Assembly: GCA_029976075.1 (NCBI GenBank)
Contig: JARKNW010000163.1
Coordinates: forward strand, 1-64,000
DNA length: 64,000 nt
DNA from: Pleomorphomonas sp.
Lineage (GTDB): Bacteria; Pseudomonadota; Alphaproteobacteria; Rhizobiales; Pleomorphomonadaceae
Reading direction: 5' to 3'
The notes below the pieces were generated by a model. The model saw only the letters and a list, made by a program, of their open reading frames with translations. It was not told the DNA's origin and searched no databases. Position numbers and translations under genes: made by a program. Numbering within the stretch: position 1 is the first letter of the stretch; the number at the start of each line of letters is the position of its first letter. Positions 47,681 to 57,079 of this stretch are shown one piece after another.

Positions 47681-48864
47681 GCGCGGCGTCCCATGAGATA
47701 GGCCAGCGATGCAAGCAAGCCACCGGCAAGGATGATACCCACCATGGGGTAGACGGTTCCATTGTGCAGCAACCCGACGGAGGCGCTCGCAAGGCTCGCC
47801 ACGGCAAACTGCATTACGCCGAGCACCGATGAGGCCGTGCCACGGTGAGCCGCAGCATGGCTCATGGCGATGGCCGTCGAGTTGGCGCCGATCAACGGAC
47901 CGGTGGAAAGGCAAAGCATGAGAAGCGCCACAAGGAGCGGCAACGGTGCATCGGAAGCAACGGTGACGAGCACGATACCCATCAGCACATTGAAGGCCAA
48001 AGCGCCCGCCATCACCTTGCCGGCGGGGAACCAGCGCAACAGCAACCGATTGACCTGCGAGGCGACGATCATGCCGCACGCATTGAGCCCGAACAGCCAA
48101 CCGTAATGCTGCTGGCTGACGCCATGAAGGTGCATGTAGACAAACGGAGAGCCTGTGATGAAGGCGAAGATGCAGGCGGCCGCGGAAGCGCCCGATAACG
48201 CCGGCGCCATGAACTCACGGTTGGCAAGTACTTCGCCAAAGGCACGTGCGATGCCGCCTATACCCACCGCATGCCGCCGCTCCGGTGACAGCGTCTCCGG
48301 TAATCCGCGCCAGGCAGCGATGAGACATCCAGTTCCGAACAGGGTGAGGACGACGAAGATCGCCTCCCACGGCGCCACAGCCAGGATGTAGCCTCCCAGG
48401 AGTGGCGCCACGATCGGCGCCATTCCCTGAATCAGCATCATCTGAGACAGGAAGCGGGCACTGCCACGCTCGTCGAACAGATCGGCGACGACAGCCCGGC
48501 TGACCACCATGCCCGCGCATCCGCCCAGTGCCTGACAAAGGCGCAGCGCAATGAACCCCTCGACGGTTGGCACCACGACGATGATGGCCGAAGACAAGGT
48601 GAAAATGACAAGGCCCGCGATCAACGGCGGTTTCCGGCCGAAGCGATCGACCAGTGGGCCATAAATGAGCTGGCCCGCCGACAGTCCGAAGAAAAACACC
48701 GATAGCGAAAGCTGTACCCGCCCCTCATCGGTTGCGAAGGTCTCGGCGAGGCTTGAAAAACTCGCCAGATACATGTCGGTCGACAGCGGAGCGAAGGCGG
48801 TGAGAGACGCAAGGATGAACGTCAGGCTCAGAGAGTTGATGGTGGTCGTCGCAGGAGAAGGCAT
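47677..48864 (-). CDS. Bcr/CflA-family multidrug efflux MFS transporter
   Basis: A 395-residue, 12-helix major facilitator. APLSTDMYLASF in the first helix region and LIYGPLVDRFGRKPPL (motif A) are characteristic of the Bcr/CflA group (drug:H+ antiporter 1). Members export bicyclomycin, chloramphenicol, sulfonamides or cysteine. Translational coupling to macA is unusual and suggests that single-step export to the periplasm feeds the MacAB-outer membrane pump. Confidence 0.9.
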   Translation of the reverse strand: MPSPATTTINSLSLTFILASLTAFAPLSTDMYLASFSSLAETFATDEGRVQLSLSVFFFGLSAGQLIYGPLVDRFGRKPPLIAGLVIFTLSSAIIVVVPTVEGFIALRLCQALGGCAGMVVSRAVVADLFDERGSARFLSQMMLIQGMAPIVAPLLGGYILAVAPWEAIFVVLTLFGTGCLIAAWRGLPETLSPERRHAVGIGGIARAFGEVLANREFMAPALSGASAAACIFAFITGSPFVYMHLHGVSQQHYGWLFGLNACGMIVASQVNRLLLRWFPAGKVMAGALAFNVLMGIVLVTVASDAPLPLLVALLMLCLSTGPLIGANSTAIAMSHAAAHRGTASSVLGVMQFAVASLASASVGLLHNGTVYPMVGIILAGGLLASLAYLMGRRA

Positions 48865-48917
48865 CGTTTCGTGAGTTTACCGGGGATGCGCCGGCTCGCG
48901 GCCCTAGGCCGGGGAAA

Positions 48918-50414
48918 TCAGTTCACCGCCTTGCGGAGATGCGGTCCGGTGTTGGTATCGACGACTTCCGGCTTCGATGCGTCGAGCGTACCATCCCAAC
49001 CGCCCCCCAGAGCCTTGTTGAGGGCGATATAGTTGTTGGCAATCGCAACCGTGCTGGTAAGCAGCGAATCCTCGGCTGAATAGAGCGAACGCTCGGCGTC
49101 GAGCACATCGAGGAAGCTCGACGACCCAGACTGATAAAGCGACTGCGCCAGTTCCGAAGCCTTGCGGTAGGACTGCGTGGCGGCCGAGAGGCGACCGTTC
49201 TTGATGCGCTCCTGCCGGTAGGCAACGATGGCGTTCTCGACGTCCTCCAGTGCCCCAAGCACAGCCGACTTGTAGCCGACAAAATACTGGTCTCTGGTAG
49301 CCTGGGCGGCCTCCTGCGCGGCAGCAAGCTTGCCGGCATTGAAGATCGGCACCGACAGGGATGGTCCGAAGCTCCAGGAAATGGTCGAAGCCTTGCCGAG
49401 GTCGCCGACAGAGGTCGCCGTCGTCGCGATGGCGCCGGAGAGGCTGACCGAAGGATAGCGGGCAGCGGTTGCCGCGCCGATCTTGGCCGTTGCCTGGGCA
49501 TACTCCCGCTCCGCCTGGCGAACGTCCGGCCGGTTGGCGAGCAGATCGGCCGGCAAGCCGGTCGGGACAGGCAGGCGCGGCCGGGGGATGGGCCCGCCTT
49601 TCTGCATGCGCGCGTCGAGTTCGGCCGGGGCACGTCCCGTCAGCACCGCAAGGCGATGAACAGCCTCCGAGTAGGATGTCTGAAGATCCGGAAGCTTGGC
49701 CTCGGTGCTCGCGGCCTGCCCCTCCGCATTGGAAACATCGACTGCCGACGCGGATCCGGCCTCGAACTTCTTGCGGGTCAACCCAGCCGTCTCACGCTGA
49801 GACGCGGCACTTTGCCGGGCCAACGCCATGCGCGCCTGATAGCCGCGTGCTGCGACATAGTTGGAAGCGACGTCCCCCACCAGCGTCAGCAACACCGAGT
49901 TGAGATTCTCTTCGGATGCTTGGCTTCCATAATGGGCGGCTTCCGACGAGCGAGCGTTGGCCCCGAACAGATCGAGTTCCCACGAAGAATCAAATCCACC
50001 CCTGAACTGATTTCCGACCGCGCCCTTGTTCTGCGTGGTTTTTTGACGTGTCGCGGAAGACGAGCCATCAACAGAAGGAAGCAAAGCTGCGTTGCTTTCG
50101 CGCTCCGTGGCGCGAGCGGTGCGGATCTTGGCCTTGGCGCTAGCCACATCGAGATTGCCTGCAACGGCCTCCGCGATCAACGCGTTGAGCTCCTTGTCGC
50201 CCAATCTTTCCCACCAGTGGGCAAGCTCCACCGGACGTGACGGCGCCTCTGCGCTCGACGAACTCCAGCTTCCCGGCAGCGCCAGGTGCGGCACCATATA
50301 GTCCGGGCCGACAGCGCACCCTGACAGAAGCAAGGCGAGAAGCGGGATCGAGATCCCGGCAACGCTACGGAGAATGCGGGAACGGTTGACCATCATGTCC
50401 GTGCGCAATGCCAT
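48918..50414 (-). CDS. Outer-membrane efflux lipoprotein (NodT/OprM family)
   Basis: A TolC-like channel subunit of 498 residues. The lipobox LLLSGC is about 34 residues from the chosen start, followed by AVGPDYMVP and SWWERLGDKELNALI-like segments of the RND outer-membrane factor family (AHWWERLGDKELNALIAEAV). Two OEP repeats are visible, each with long helices (RTARATERESNAALLPSV; ALEDVENAIVAYRQE). The start at 50414 is uncertain; ATGs at 50396 and 50393 are also possible. It heads the row of export genes and should be the outer-membrane exit for MacAB and perhaps YbhGFSR. Confidence 0.9.
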   Translation of the reverse strand: MALRTDMMVNRSRILRSVAGISIPLLALLLSGCAVGPDYMVPHLALPGSWSSSSAEAPSRPVELAHWWERLGDKELNALIAEAVAGNLDVASAKAKIRTARATERESNAALLPSVDGSSSATRQKTTQNKGAVGNQFRGGFDSSWELDLFGANARSSEAAHYGSQASEENLNSVLLTLVGDVASNYVAARGYQARMALARQSAASQRETAGLTRKKFEAGSASAVDVSNAEGQAASTEAKLPDLQTSYSEAVHRLAVLTGRAPAELDARMQKGGPIPRPRLPVPTGLPADLLANRPDVRQAEREYAQATAKIGAATAARYPSVSLSGAIATTATSVGDLGKASTISWSFGPSLSVPIFNAGKLAAAQEAAQATRDQYFVGYKSAVLGALEDVENAIVAYRQERIKNGRLSAATQSYRKASELAQSLYQSGSSSFLDVLDAERSLYSAEDSLLTSTVAIANNYIALNKALGGGWDGTLDASKPEVVDTNTGPHLRKAVN

Positions 50415-50660
50415 GGCTGTACTGGTTGTCCCTTTTGAAACTGTTGGGATTTGGACCGCTTCATCGCCTGTCGGCAAGCCAAAATAGTTCAAAAAGTGTA
50501 ACCGGAGCCGACAACCAACCGGAATGTTGATAGAGCCCGTCCCGGGAAGCATTCAGTTACGATCGTCAACGATGCGTCGGGAAAAGCACGACAGTTGACG
50601 CAGCCTCGGAGGCAACCCAGTTTTCAGCGGCAAGTTGAAGACAGTTCGTGAGTTTGCCCG

Positions 50661-51239
50661 ATGCCCGCCCTTCCCTCAAGCCTTTCCACAACCCGCCTTG
50701 ATTTGCGGCGCTACGTGCCGGAGGATGCAGCCTGGTATGCAACGATGGCGCTCCGCAATCGTTCTCATCTTGCTCGTCATGAGGGCGACAATGCGGCGAT
50801 GAGGATCACCGACGAAGCCGACGCCATTGCCGCCATAAATGAGTTTGGCAGGGAAGCGGATGCGGAAAACGCAGCCTTCCTTGGCGCCTTCCGCCGCAAG
50901 GATTCGGTCTTTGTCGGCCAAGTCTATATTGGCGTCAGCAACGCCAACCTGCCAGGGTATCTCGTCGGCTATTTCTGCGACGAGGCGCACCTGAGACAGG
51001 GTTACACCCTCGAGGCAACGGCGGCGACCGTTGCCGCCCTGTTCCGGGACTGCAATGCGCAGCGCGTCGGCCTCTGGTGCGACGATACCAACATCGCAAG
51101 CCAACGTATCGCCGAGCGCATCGGCATGCGTCGGGAAGGGCATGTCCGTTCTGACAAGCGCCACGCCGACGGATCGATCACCGGATCACTCTGCTACGGC
51201 CTCCTGCGCGACGAGTTCCTGGCGCAGGAGGCACGCTAG
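50661..51239 (+). CDS. GNAT-family N-acetyltransferase (RimJ/RimL type)
   Basis: A 192-residue acetyltransferase. STTRLDLRRYVPEDAAWYA at the N-terminus and FCDEAHLRQGYTLEATAA (acetyl-CoA binding region) with NIASQRIAERIGMRREG near the end place it with the ribosomal-protein/antibiotic-type N-acetyltransferases. The acceptor is unknown. It is a single gene convergent with the dehydrogenase, separated by seven bases. Confidence 0.87.
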   Translation: MPALPSSLSTTRLDLRRYVPEDAAWYATMALRNRSHLARHEGDNAAMRITDEADAIAAINEFGREADAENAAFLGAFRRKDSVFVGQVYIGVSNANLPGYLVGYFCDEAHLRQGYTLEATAATVAALFRDCNAQRVGLWCDDTNIASQRIAERIGMRREGHVRSDKRHADGSITGSLCYGLLRDEFLAQEAR

Positions 51240-51246
51240 TTTCGGC

Positions 51247-52491
51247 TCAACCAGGCTTGCCGACGGCCGGTACGAACTCTGATAGGTCCTCTCGGTCGAA
51301 ATAGACCGTGCGTCCCTCCTCGGCCGACTTGTAAAGCGCCATCAGCATCTCGATGACGGCTACGCCATCTGCGAAGGTCTCGTCAGGCGTCTGCCCCTTG
51401 CGGAAGCGCTCGACCATGTGACGATTCTCGTCCGTGTATCCGTAGACACCGGCCTCATCTTCCAGCACCGGCATCAGGCCCTGCTCGGCATTCTGCTTTT
51501 CGACGAGATCTTCGCCTTCGCTCCCACTGACCCGGCGCGACATGAAAACCTTGAGGCCGGTATTGAGCGAAGAGAACTCCAGCGCATATTCCGGCCCCAG
51601 CAGTTCGAGCTGGATGCGCAGCCCGGCGCCGACGTAAGCCCAGGAGGTCGTCGCCTCGATGATGACTTCCTGCCCGAGGTCATCCTCAAGCGTGATCATG
51701 CCGCGCGCAAAATCCTCGCTGGCCCGACGGCCATAATCGACCGTTGGTCCCATGCGTTCCTTGAGCTCGGCGGCATAGTTCGGTCGCGTCCACTTCAGGC
51801 AGGCGACAGCGCCGGTCGCTGACTTCAGCTTCAGCGACGAACGCGGCGCATCCGGTCGCGTCAGAAGGAAACGCGCCACTTCGACGGAATGGCACATCAT
51901 GTCCAGCAACACGCCGCCACCCTGCTGGTCGCCCTTCCAGAACCAGGGCTCGTGCGGACCGGCATGTTCCTCGGCAGCGCGAGCAAGATAGGGACGCCCG
52001 GCGGCCGGAACGGCGCGGCGCCAGATGATGTCCTTGCCCCGCAGCACGGCCGTCGAGAACACCTGATTCTCAAGATAGCCGTGAATGAGCTTTGCATCCT
52101 CCACGAGCCGCAGCATCTCGCGTGCCTCACTGAGCGTGCGGGCAAGCGGCTTCTCGCAGGCAACCGCGTAGATGGTCGAACGGCCCGCCTTCTTCAGATC
52201 GTGCAGTGACCGCATCACATCGAGGCGGGTGTAGTTGGGCGACAGTACCCAGATGGCATCGACATCCGGCGCCGTCAGCAGTGCCTCTAGTGTCGGGTGA
52301 GCGGTGCATGTGCCGAGATCGAGATCGCGCACGGCCTCGGCAAAAGCCCGACGCTTGCCCTCCGTCGGGGAATAGACGCCGGTGACCTCGACGTTGCGGA
52401 CGCCGACAAGCGATTTCAGATGGAAGTGGGCAATGAACCCGCTTCCCACGAAACCGATGCGGAGAGTCTGGCGCGGAAAATCGGTCGTCAT
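51247..52491 (-). CDS. Gfo/Idh/MocA-family oxidoreductase
   Basis: A 414-residue NAD(P)-dependent sugar or inositol dehydrogenase. The Rossmann motif is GFVGSGFIAHFH (about 13-24). The catalytic Lys is expected in CEKPLART (about 109-116), and GGVLLDMMCHSVEVARFLL carries the family's substrate-binding region. It closes the sugar operon after the lacI-type gene, so it probably oxidises the imported sugar or polyol. GGGAGGA is placed correctly for the ATG at 52491. Confidence 0.92.
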   Translation of the reverse strand: MTTDFPRQTLRIGFVGSGFIAHFHLKSLVGVRNVEVTGVYSPTEGKRRAFAEAVRDLDLGTCTAHPTLEALLTAPDVDAIWVLSPNYTRLDVMRSLHDLKKAGRSTIYAVACEKPLARTLSEAREMLRLVEDAKLIHGYLENQVFSTAVLRGKDIIWRRAVPAAGRPYLARAAEEHAGPHEPWFWKGDQQGGGVLLDMMCHSVEVARFLLTRPDAPRSSLKLKSATGAVACLKWTRPNYAAELKERMGPTVDYGRRASEDFARGMITLEDDLGQEVIIEATTSWAYVGAGLRIQLELLGPEYALEFSSLNTGLKVFMSRRVSGSEGEDLVEKQNAEQGLMPVLEDEAGVYGYTDENRHMVERFRKGQTPDETFADGVAVIEMLMALYKSAEEGRTVYFDREDLSEFVPAVGKPG

Positions 52492-52513
52492 CTCAGGTCC
52501 TCCCAGGTCCATT

Positions 52514-53548
52514 TTATTGGGTCGCGGCCACTCGGCCGTTCGGTTTGGCTGGCGCGGTCGACGAACGAACCACCAGTTCGGTCGGCACGACCAAGGTGGC
52601 GTCGGTCGCAAGCCGACCTCCCAGCCGCTCGATCATCATCCGCATGACCTCGACGCCGATCTCGCGTTGCGGCTGGCGGACAGTGGTGAGCGGCGGATTG
52701 CTGGCAACGGCAAAAATGGTGTCGTCGAAGCCGACCACCGAGACATCGCCGGGCACCGAGGCACCACGCTCCCTGAGCCGGTTGATGGCACCGACGGCCA
52801 TTTCGTCGTTGGACGCAAAAATGGCCGAGAAGGTCACGCCGCGGCGATGGAGCTCATCGACGGCGGCTTCGCCCGAAGCGAGACTGTAGTCACCACGCAC
52901 TTCCAGCCGCTCGTCGGGCGGGAAACCGGCTTCGGTGAGCGCATTGCGCCAGCCGGCCACGCGCGCCACGCTCATCACTTCCGGCACAGGGCCGCTGAGA
53001 TGAGCGATCGCGGTGTGGCCGAGCCCCAGAAGATGGCGCGTCGCCATGGCGGCGGCGCCCTCGTTGTCGATCAGAACGGTCGGCAGCTTGCGCGTCGGCA
53101 GATATTCGAGCGCCACCACCATCGGCGGCAGACCGGCGTCGTCCAGTTCCACCGGCATGGAGCCGGTCATGAGAATGAGGCCATCGGCGTGCCGTTCGCG
53201 CACCATGTCGATGTAGTGATGGACACGCGCCGGATCCGAGCGGGCATCGCCCATCAGCACCTTGTAGCCGGCTGACGAGGCCACGTCCTCGACCCCCTTG
53301 AAGACATCGAGATAGAAGGGGTTTGAAATGTCGCGGACCAGCAGGATCACCGTGTCGGTGGCCTGTCGGCGGAAGTGACGCGCCTGGGCGTTCGGCACGA
53401 AGCCGAGCGCGGCAACACAACGCAGCACGGCCTCGCGTGTTTCCGGACGGACGAGATCCGGATTCTTGAGGGTGCGCGACACGGTGGCGACCGATACGCC
53501 AGCCATGGCGGCGACGTCGCGGATATTGGCAGGGCCGTTCATGACCAT
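52514..53548 (-). CDS. LacI-family transcriptional repressor
   Basis: A 344-residue repressor. The N-terminal headpiece is NIRDVAAMAGVSVATVSRTL, followed by the hinge (PNAQARHFRRQATDTV) and a periplasmic-binding-protein-like effector domain (about 65-335) with ISNPFYLDVFKGVED and AIFASNDEMAVGAI. It is embedded in the sugar operon, overlapping the permease gene by ATGA; an ATG at 53542 is an alternative start. Its operator is probably the palindrome at 58236. Confidence 0.94.
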   Translation of the reverse strand: MVMNGPANIRDVAAMAGVSVATVSRTLKNPDLVRPETREAVLRCVAALGFVPNAQARHFRRQATDTVILLVRDISNPFYLDVFKGVEDVASSAGYKVLMGDARSDPARVHHYIDMVRERHADGLILMTGSMPVELDDAGLPPMVVALEYLPTRKLPTVLIDNEGAAAMATRHLLGLGHTAIAHLSGPVPEVMSVARVAGWRNALTEAGFPPDERLEVRGDYSLASGEAAVDELHRRGVTFSAIFASNDEMAVGAINRLRERGASVPGDVSVVGFDDTIFAVASNPPLTTVRQPQREIGVEVMRMMIERLGGRLATDATLVVPTELVVRSSTAPAKPNGRVAATQ

Positions 53549-54504
53549 CACACCCTGAGCCGAGCTTGCCGGCCGTAGAGCAGCATCAGGAGCAGCAGCG
53601 TCACGCCAAAGATGACCTGCCGCCCCCAGAACTCCAGGTTGAGAGTGGTGAGCACGCTCTGCAGCAGAATCAATGCGATGGCACCAAGCGCCGTGCCGGT
53701 GTAGGAGCCCGCGCCACCCGACAGCGACGTACCGCCAATCACCACGGCGATTACCGATGGCAGCACATACTGGTCACCGACGCTGATGAAGGAGTTGCCC
53801 GTGTAGCCGATGACGCAGACACCCGTGAACCCGCCGAACAGGCCCGCAAGACCATAGAGCAGCACACGAATGCGACGCGCCGGCAAGCCAGTCAGCACGG
53901 CGGCATTCTCGTTGGAACCGACGGCATAGATGGACCAGCCGAAACGCGTCCGTTTCAGCACCAGCGCCATGAGGATGATCAGCACCGCCCACACGAACAG
54001 GATGCCAGGAACACCCAGGAAGGCCGAATGGCTGACGAAAGCCATCAGAGCCGGTGCCGCATTTCCCGAAGGAACGCCGCGCGAGAGCACGACGAGGCCG
54101 CCCTGGATGACGCCCATCATGCCCAGGGTCATGACGAGAGGTGGAATGCGCAGATAGGTGACACCGAGACCGTTGACCAGGCCAATCAGGAACCCGGCGA
54201 AGCAGGCGGCGGCGAAGGCGAGTGGGATCGCGGCATCCGAGCCGTTCATCACATTGCCGGCAATCACCGCGCCGAGGGAGATGACGGCGCCGATGGAAAG
54301 ATCGATACCCTCGCGTCCACCCAGGATCACTAGGTTCTGCCCGGCGGCGGCAATGCCGAGAATGGCCGACACCGTCAGGAGGCGAACGATCTGATCGCCG
54401 CGCGCAAAGCCCGGCGAAACCAGCTCGCCGATGATGAGCAACGCGACAATGGCGACGGAAGAGATCAGCAGCGGGTTCTTCGCAAGATCGACGAAGCGGT
54501 TCAT
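53548..54504 (-). CDS. Sugar ABC transporter permease (RbsC type), second of two
   Basis: A 318-residue inner-membrane permease of the ribose/xylose/autoinducer-2 family. NLVILGGREGIDLSIGAVISLGAV and VNGLGVTYLRIPPLVMTLGM are the conserved central segments; RTRFGWSIYAVGSNENAAVLTG is the EAA-like coupling region. It follows its partner permease by 13 bases. Confidence 0.92.
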   Translation of the reverse strand: MNRFVDLAKNPLLISSVAIVALLIIGELVSPGFARGDQIVRLLTVSAILGIAAAGQNLVILGGREGIDLSIGAVISLGAVIAGNVMNGSDAAIPLAFAAACFAGFLIGLVNGLGVTYLRIPPLVMTLGMMGVIQGGLVVLSRGVPSGNAAPALMAFVSHSAFLGVPGILFVWAVLIILMALVLKRTRFGWSIYAVGSNENAAVLTGLPARRIRVLLYGLAGLFGGFTGVCVIGYTGNSFISVGDQYVLPSVIAVVIGGTSLSGGAGSYTGTALGAIALILLQSVLTTLNLEFWGRQVIFGVTLLLLMLLYGRQARLRV

Positions 54505-54517
54505 GGCTTTCTCCTCC

Positions 54518-55462
54518 TCAGCGTCGCGTGACGAGGACGCCGCCGGCCAACGCGGCGAGAATGATCAGGCCTTGCACCAGCGTCTGGTATTCAAATGGCA
54601 GGCCAGCGAAGAAAATGACGGAGCCGATCATCCCGACGACCCAGGCGCCCAGCACCGAGCCGAGCGCGCCGCCGACACCACCGGCGAGCGCCGTACCGCC
54701 GAGTACCACTGCCGAGATCGCCGACATGGCGAGGCTCTGGCCCATCAGCGGGTCACCGCTCGCCGTCTCGCCGGTAAGGCAAAGGCTGGCAAAGGCGCCG
54801 AACAGACCGGACAGCACAAAGGCTGAGACGCGCAATCCGCCGAGGTTCAGCCCCGTCTGGAAGGCAGCCGTCCTGAGGCCGCCCACCGCCTTGAGGCGCG
54901 TCATGAACGGGCGCGCAGCGAGGAAAGCAGCGATCAGAAATCCGACGAGATAAACGACATAGACGGTCGGAATGCCGAGTATCGTACCGGCATAGGTTCG
55001 CCAGTATGGCTCCGGCACCGGCATGCCCGCCTGAGGCAACACCCAAAGTGCCAAGCCAGAAAAGACGATCGAGGTGGCAAACGTCGTGACGATCGGCTGG
55101 AAACGCAAACCAGCGATGATCAGGCCATTGAGCAGGCCGCATCCGGCCCCGACGCCCATACCGATCAGCAAACCCAGAACAACCGCGGGTCCGTCACCGC
55201 CGAGCGCGGAGATGACCGTCACGGTGACCACATTGACCAGCGCCACGATTGCACCAACCGACAGGTCGATGTCCCCGCCAAGGATGACGTAGGTCTGACC
55301 GATCGCTACCAGCACGAGGGGAAGAAACGTCGTGAGGTTGGACTGAACGACAGAAGGTTCCAGGAAATTGGGCTGAAGCAGCACGTTGGCGACGATCAGC
55401 ACGACAAGTGCGGCCGCAGTCACGATCCACGTGCGGCCTCCGAGTTTGGCGAGCCCCGTCAT
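54518..55462 (-). CDS. Sugar ABC transporter permease (RbsC type), first of two
   Basis: A 314-residue permease paralogous to the next gene. QTYVILGGDIDLSVGAIVALVNV and LNGLIIAGLRFQPIVTTFAT mark the family. Having two different RbsC-type permeases implies a heterodimeric channel. It overlaps the ATPase gene by ATGA. Confidence 0.92.
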   Translation of the reverse strand: MTGLAKLGGRTWIVTAAALVVLIVANVLLQPNFLEPSVVQSNLTTFLPLVLVAIGQTYVILGGDIDLSVGAIVALVNVVTVTVISALGGDGPAVVLGLLIGMGVGAGCGLLNGLIIAGLRFQPIVTTFATSIVFSGLALWVLPQAGMPVPEPYWRTYAGTILGIPTVYVVYLVGFLIAAFLAARPFMTRLKAVGGLRTAAFQTGLNLGGLRVSAFVLSGLFGAFASLCLTGETASGDPLMGQSLAMSAISAVVLGGTALAGGVGGALGSVLGAWVVGMIGSVIFFAGLPFEYQTLVQGLIILAALAGGVLVTRR

Positions 55463-56961
55463 GCCGCATCTCCATAGGAAGCTTGCGTCAGCTCAAACGG
55501 CGTCAGCCGGTCGCCGGAAAGGTCAGCCGTGATGGTGCCACCGTTCAGCACCAGTACGCGATCGCATAGCGAGAGAAGTTCGCTGTCCTCAGAAGAGTAG
55601 ATGATCACGGTCGCCCCTTCGTCGGCGAGCTTGCGCGCCAGGAGATAAAAATCGCCCTTGGCGCCGAGATCGATGCCCTTGGTGGGATCGTCGAGCAGGA
55701 GAAGTCCAGGCGCCGGCGACAACCAGCGCGAGATGAAGACCTTCTGCTGGTTACCGCCCGACAGCGAGCCGATCGGCGCGTCGAGCCCGGCATAGCGGGT
55801 GTTGAGGTTGGCCAGGACTTCGGTGAAGCGCTGTCGAAACAGGGAGCCGGGAATGACATGACGTCGTTCGCGCACCAGACTGGCGATCGCCGTGTTCTCG
55901 AAGATCGAGCGACCAGGCAACGCACTATCGCGGGCACGGTCACCGGAGACATAGGCGATCCGATGGGCCATCGCATCGGCCGGCCGACGAACCGTGACGT
56001 CGACGTCGTCGAGGCTCACCCGTCCGGCATGGAACGGTTCGGCACCAAACAGGCCGGCGAGCAAAGCCTTCTGACCCTGCCCCTGCAGACCGCCGAGACC
56101 AAGGATCTCACCCTGTTGCGCGGTGAAGGAAACCGGACCGAGGCGAGGCGCCTTGACCCCTTCCACTAGGAGCCGGACCTTGCCCTCCAGCGGCTTGTGA
56201 TCACGCACCGAAGCGGCAATGGCGCCGGTCTCGCCAACCATGGCATAGACGACGGCATAGCGATCGGTTTCGGCTGCGGCGAACTCGGCGACCGTCACGC
56301 CATTGCGCATGACGGTGATGCGATCGGCAATGGCGAACACCTCGTCCATGCGGTGCGAGATGAAGATGGATGAGACACCGTCGGCCTTCAGTTCGCGCAG
56401 GATATCGAAGAAGACGCCCACTTGGCGGCGATCGAGCGTCGCCGTCGCCTCGTCGAAGATGATGATCTTCGGCTTGCGAGCCAGCACCTTCAGGATTTCG
56501 GCGAGCTGCCGCTGATCCGGCGACAGATCGGACACCCGGGCATCCGGCGTGAAGCCCTTGCCCGCCACCGAGGCGACACGGGCGATCAGCGCCTCGGACT
56601 CGCGCTTGATGGCCGCCCGGTCTGTGAACCCGAGCGCATCGCGCGGCTCGCGGCCGAGGAAGATGTTCTCGCCGACCGAGAGCTGAGGCACCAGAGACAG
56701 CTCTTGGTAAAACAGCGCCACGCCCTGCTCTTCGGCAAGGCGCGGCGAGCCAAGCGCCGCCGCTTTGCCCTCGATCAGTACCTCGCCGGAATCGCGCCCG
56801 ACCGTGCCGGCGATAATCTTGCAGAGCGTCGACTTGCCACAACCGTTAGCACCCAGCAGCGCGTGGATCTCACCGCGCTCCACCGTCAGGCGCGCCTTGT
56901 CGAGCGCTCGTACGGCGCCAAAACTCTTGGAAACATCGCTGGCGCGAAGGACTGGTTGCAT
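55459..56961 (-). CDS. Sugar ABC transporter, dual ATP-binding protein (RbsA type)
   Basis: A 500-residue ATPase with two domains. The first has Walker A GANGCGKST, Walker B IIIFDEATATLD and the shortened signature DLSPDQRQ. The second lacks a true P-loop (GLGGLQGQGQKALLAGLFG) but keeps SLSGGNQQKVFISRWL, as is normal for RbsA/MglA proteins. The ATG at 56961 is chosen; an ATG three codons upstream is possible. Confidence 0.93.
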   Translation of the reverse strand: MQPVLRASDVSKSFGAVRALDKARLTVERGEIHALLGANGCGKSTLCKIIAGTVGRDSGEVLIEGKAAALGSPRLAEEQGVALFYQELSLVPQLSVGENIFLGREPRDALGFTDRAAIKRESEALIARVASVAGKGFTPDARVSDLSPDQRQLAEILKVLARKPKIIIFDEATATLDRRQVGVFFDILRELKADGVSSIFISHRMDEVFAIADRITVMRNGVTVAEFAAAETDRYAVVYAMVGETGAIAASVRDHKPLEGKVRLLVEGVKAPRLGPVSFTAQQGEILGLGGLQGQGQKALLAGLFGAEPFHAGRVSLDDVDVTVRRPADAMAHRIAYVSGDRARDSALPGRSIFENTAIASLVRERRHVIPGSLFRQRFTEVLANLNTRYAGLDAPIGSLSGGNQQKVFISRWLSPAPGLLLLDDPTKGIDLGAKGDFYLLARKLADEGATVIIYSSEDSELLSLCDRVLVLNGGTITADLSGDRLTPFELTQASYGDAA

Positions 56962-57079
56962 CGGACGCATCCGGGTTCGATCGGCAATACAGATCCATCG
57001 CACGCATGAATGCGCGCGACGAACGATGAAAAAGGACGGGCCGGCCCCGGGAGGAAGAGTGACCGGCCCGTTCAGAGGC

